A DNA stretch of 64,000 nucleotides from Symbiodinium microadriaticum (Eukaryota > Sar > Dinophyceae > Suessiales > Symbiodiniaceae): contig LSRX01000469.1 in NCBI GenBank assembly GCA_001939145.1, forward strand, positions 186,001 through 250,000, read 5' to 3'. Positions 62,571-64,000 of this stretch are shown here, piece after piece. The notes beneath the pieces are model-generated. The model made no database searches. It saw only the letters and a program-made list of their open reading frames with translations, and was not told the origin of the DNA. The position numbers and the translations under genes were made by a program. Every line of letters begins with the position of its first letter. Positions within the stretch are counted from its first letter, which is position 1.

Positions 62571-64000
62571 TCAACTTGGCCAGCGGACAGCCACGCTGAT
62601 CGCTGTCAAGTCTCCGTCTGGAACCACTCCGTGCTGAATTCGCCCGTCGTCATGTACGAACACTTCGCGCGAACAGCTCCTCCCATCATAGGATGCCAGG
62701 TCGCAGTAGCGTCCTGAAGGGAATTGCAGCTGCAAGCCACTGAGCTCGAAGTCGCCTTGCCCACCTCTTGCAACGGCAACAAAGCATTCCTGGCCGGTGC
62801 GGAACGCCACGTGGCCGGAGCGCATCGTGGGCACTGTCCCTCGAGTCCATACCTGCTCCACCGGAAGGCCACGGCATGCCTTCCGAAACTGGAGCAGGCC
62901 CGCCACTCCCCGCCAACGGTGCTCACAAACCCACTGTCGACTGCTGCTCTGCTCTGCTGGCAAAGGAGTGCCGGTTGGCGTGGGCAGGCATTCGGTGGCC
63001 GAGCCCAGGAAGTCAGTGAAGGGTGACCGGGGCACGCAATGACCGCCACTCTCGCAGCCAGGCGGGCCCTGTTCGATGGACTTCCAACTGTACCCACTCC
63101 ACAAAAGCACGGAGACGGGGAACGGCGAGGCCATCATGAAGAGCTGCTGCTGATGGAAGGCCAGCCCATTCTTGAAGGTTGGAGTGGCGGGGTCCGCGTT
63201 GTCGGTCCTCCCATCGTGGAAGCAGGTGATGTACAGCGCTTCGTGCGGAGGGATAAAATAGTCTCCCCTGGAAAGCATGACTACCTCTGCTGCTCGTTCC
63301 GCGTTTGCTACATGCAGCATATCGGCCAGTTTGCGCATGAAGTGGAGGTCTCGGTAAAGCCCGAAGACATCCGTGCGCCCAGGCACTGCCAGCTCGTGCC
63401 ACCACTCTTGATACACAACGTCCCAAGGAAAGCGGTGAACGATGGCCGCAAAGTGCTCTGACTCCATGTACAATGCTGCATCCACGCGCAGCATTGTGAC
63501 ACCCATCTCGAAGAGGTCTGACAAATGCCGACTGTGCATCTCCTGCACTGTGGGCTGGGACAGATTCCAATCTGGTAGACCGTACATGTCGCATTTGCAG
63601 CAGCTGCAGTCCGTTGTTACTAATGATCCGCACAGGAATCCGGTTTCAGGACCCACGCCGCAGGCACCCCACGTCAGGTGATCCACCTGGTGGTGGAAGT
63701 CCGTGGGCCCTGCTGAATCCCATCCGTAAGCGCCTTCGCTTTGGCGATTGCCGTACCGTGTCCCGCTCCAACCGACGCAGGGTGTTGCGCCGTTCGTCTG
63801 GGCCTCTGCGCTGTGGCAGGGCCTTGCCATATGGTTCAGAACCACATCAGCAATAATGGCCACTCCTGCTGCCCGGCATGCCGCCACAGCGCGGCGAAGC
63901 TCCGGCGCGGTTCCACTGCGAGAATTGAGGCCGAAGGACACTGGTTGATACCTCACCCACCACTGGTGGCCCTTCACGTGCTCCGTGAAGGGCGACAGCT
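62571..64000 (-). CDS. Alpha-amylase (glycoside hydrolase family 13), 5' end beyond the window
   Basis: The minus-strand frame is open from the window edge to a stop at 62571, about 475 residues. It hydrolyses internal alpha-1,4 bonds of starch-type glucans. Motifs, numbered from GTG at 63977: WWVRYQPVSF at 6-15 (animal and some bacterial amylases have WWERYQPVSY), DVVLNH at 44-49 (region I), LPDWN at 134-138 (region V), LRVDAALYM at 163-171 with D166 as nucleophile, YQEWW with E191 as acid/base, and FHD at 253-255 with D255 as the third acid. CEHRWRGVAGLLQFRKA at 351-367 matches the C-terminal part of the animal-type enzymes. Upstream of 63977 the frame continues as SPFTEHV, aligning with the SPPNEHV region, so the N-terminal barrel strands and any signal peptide lie outside. 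There is no intron in the visible part. Region IV is divergent (ITCFHDGR where FVDNHDNQR is usual). Confidence 0.93.
   Translation of the reverse strand, partial: LSPFTEHVKGHQWWVRYQPVSFGLNSRSGTAPELRRAVAACRAAGVAIIADVVLNHMARPCHSAEAQTNGATPCVGWSGTRYGNRQSEGAYGWDSAGPTDFHHQVDHLTWGACGVGPETGFLCGSLVTTDCSCCKCDMYGLPDWNLSQPTVQEMHSRHLSDLFEMGVTMLRVDAALYMESEHFAAIVHRFPWDVVYQEWWHELAVPGRTDVFGLYRDLHFMRKLADMLHVANAERAAEVVMLSRGDYFIPPHEALYITCFHDGRTDNADPATPTFKNGLAFHQQQLFMMASPFPVSVLLWSGYSWKSIEQGPPGCESGGHCVPRSPFTDFLGSATECLPTPTGTPLPAEQSSSRQWVCEHRWRGVAGLLQFRKACRGLPVEQVWTRGTVPTMRSGHVAFRTGQECFVAVARGGQGDFELSGLQLQFPSGRYCDLASYDGRSCSREVFVHDDGRIQHGVVPDGDLTAISVAVRWPS

Noticed and set aside
1..64000. Dinoflagellate spliced-leader sequence, tRNA genes, rRNA genes and CRISPR arrays
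   Set aside because: I looked by eye for TTTTGGCTCAAG and its complement, for tRNA T-arm and anticodon-arm patterns, and for spaced direct repeats, and found none that hold up; a covariance-model scan was not possible.

Overview
The window looks like nuclear DNA of a dinoflagellate, with a Symbiodiniaceae-like or Polarella-like genome the likeliest source. Four observations support this. Short runs of the TTTAGGG telomere heptamer are scattered through the whole window in both orientations. Coding islands are short, spliced and sparse, with plausible GT, GC or GA donors. Two of the protein families resemble groups I recall as expanded in dinoflagellates (a CCCH zinc finger, and a methyltransferase-like protein with DLFG and GGPPC motifs). 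There are no operons, prokaryotic signals, tRNA or rRNA genes. The organism call is inference; no search was run.

Layout. 0-5 kb: a possible plus-strand exon, several small inverted-repeat elements and a minus-strand CCCH zinc-finger exon. 5.1-6.8 kb: exons of an unrecognised minus-strand gene with a probable frameshift. 6.8-14.9 kb: no confident gene; a roughly 1.9 kb satellite of about 40 bp units fills 11.19-13.13 kb. 14.9-17.5 kb: an AT-richer block with decayed coding-like fragments. 17.5-41 kb: mostly repeats, microsatellites and heptamer runs, with weak exon candidates near 19.6, 22.6, 30.7 and 37.0 kb. 41.4-43.2 kb: a methyltransferase-like gene broken by two nested transposable elements. 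43.6-44.3 kb: possible exons of another gene. 50.1-51.5 kb: a 454-residue TPR terminal exon. 58.0-61.6 kb: a multi-exon unrecognised gene, with exon chains joined in compatible phase. 62.57-64.0 kb: the 3' part of an alpha-amylase that runs off the window end.

Nearly every well-supported coding segment lies on the minus strand, consistent with the unidirectional gene arrays known in dinoflagellates. The genes share no obvious pathway.

The most informative part is the mobile-element layer. Several MITE-like families can be resolved to the base with their target-site duplications: 2 bp TA, 4 bp, and 8 bp. One insertion has an empty-site paralogue in the same window. At 41.8-42.7 kb a 780 bp foldback element sits inside a small MITE, which sits inside a gene; removing both in silico restores the reading frame at the junction.
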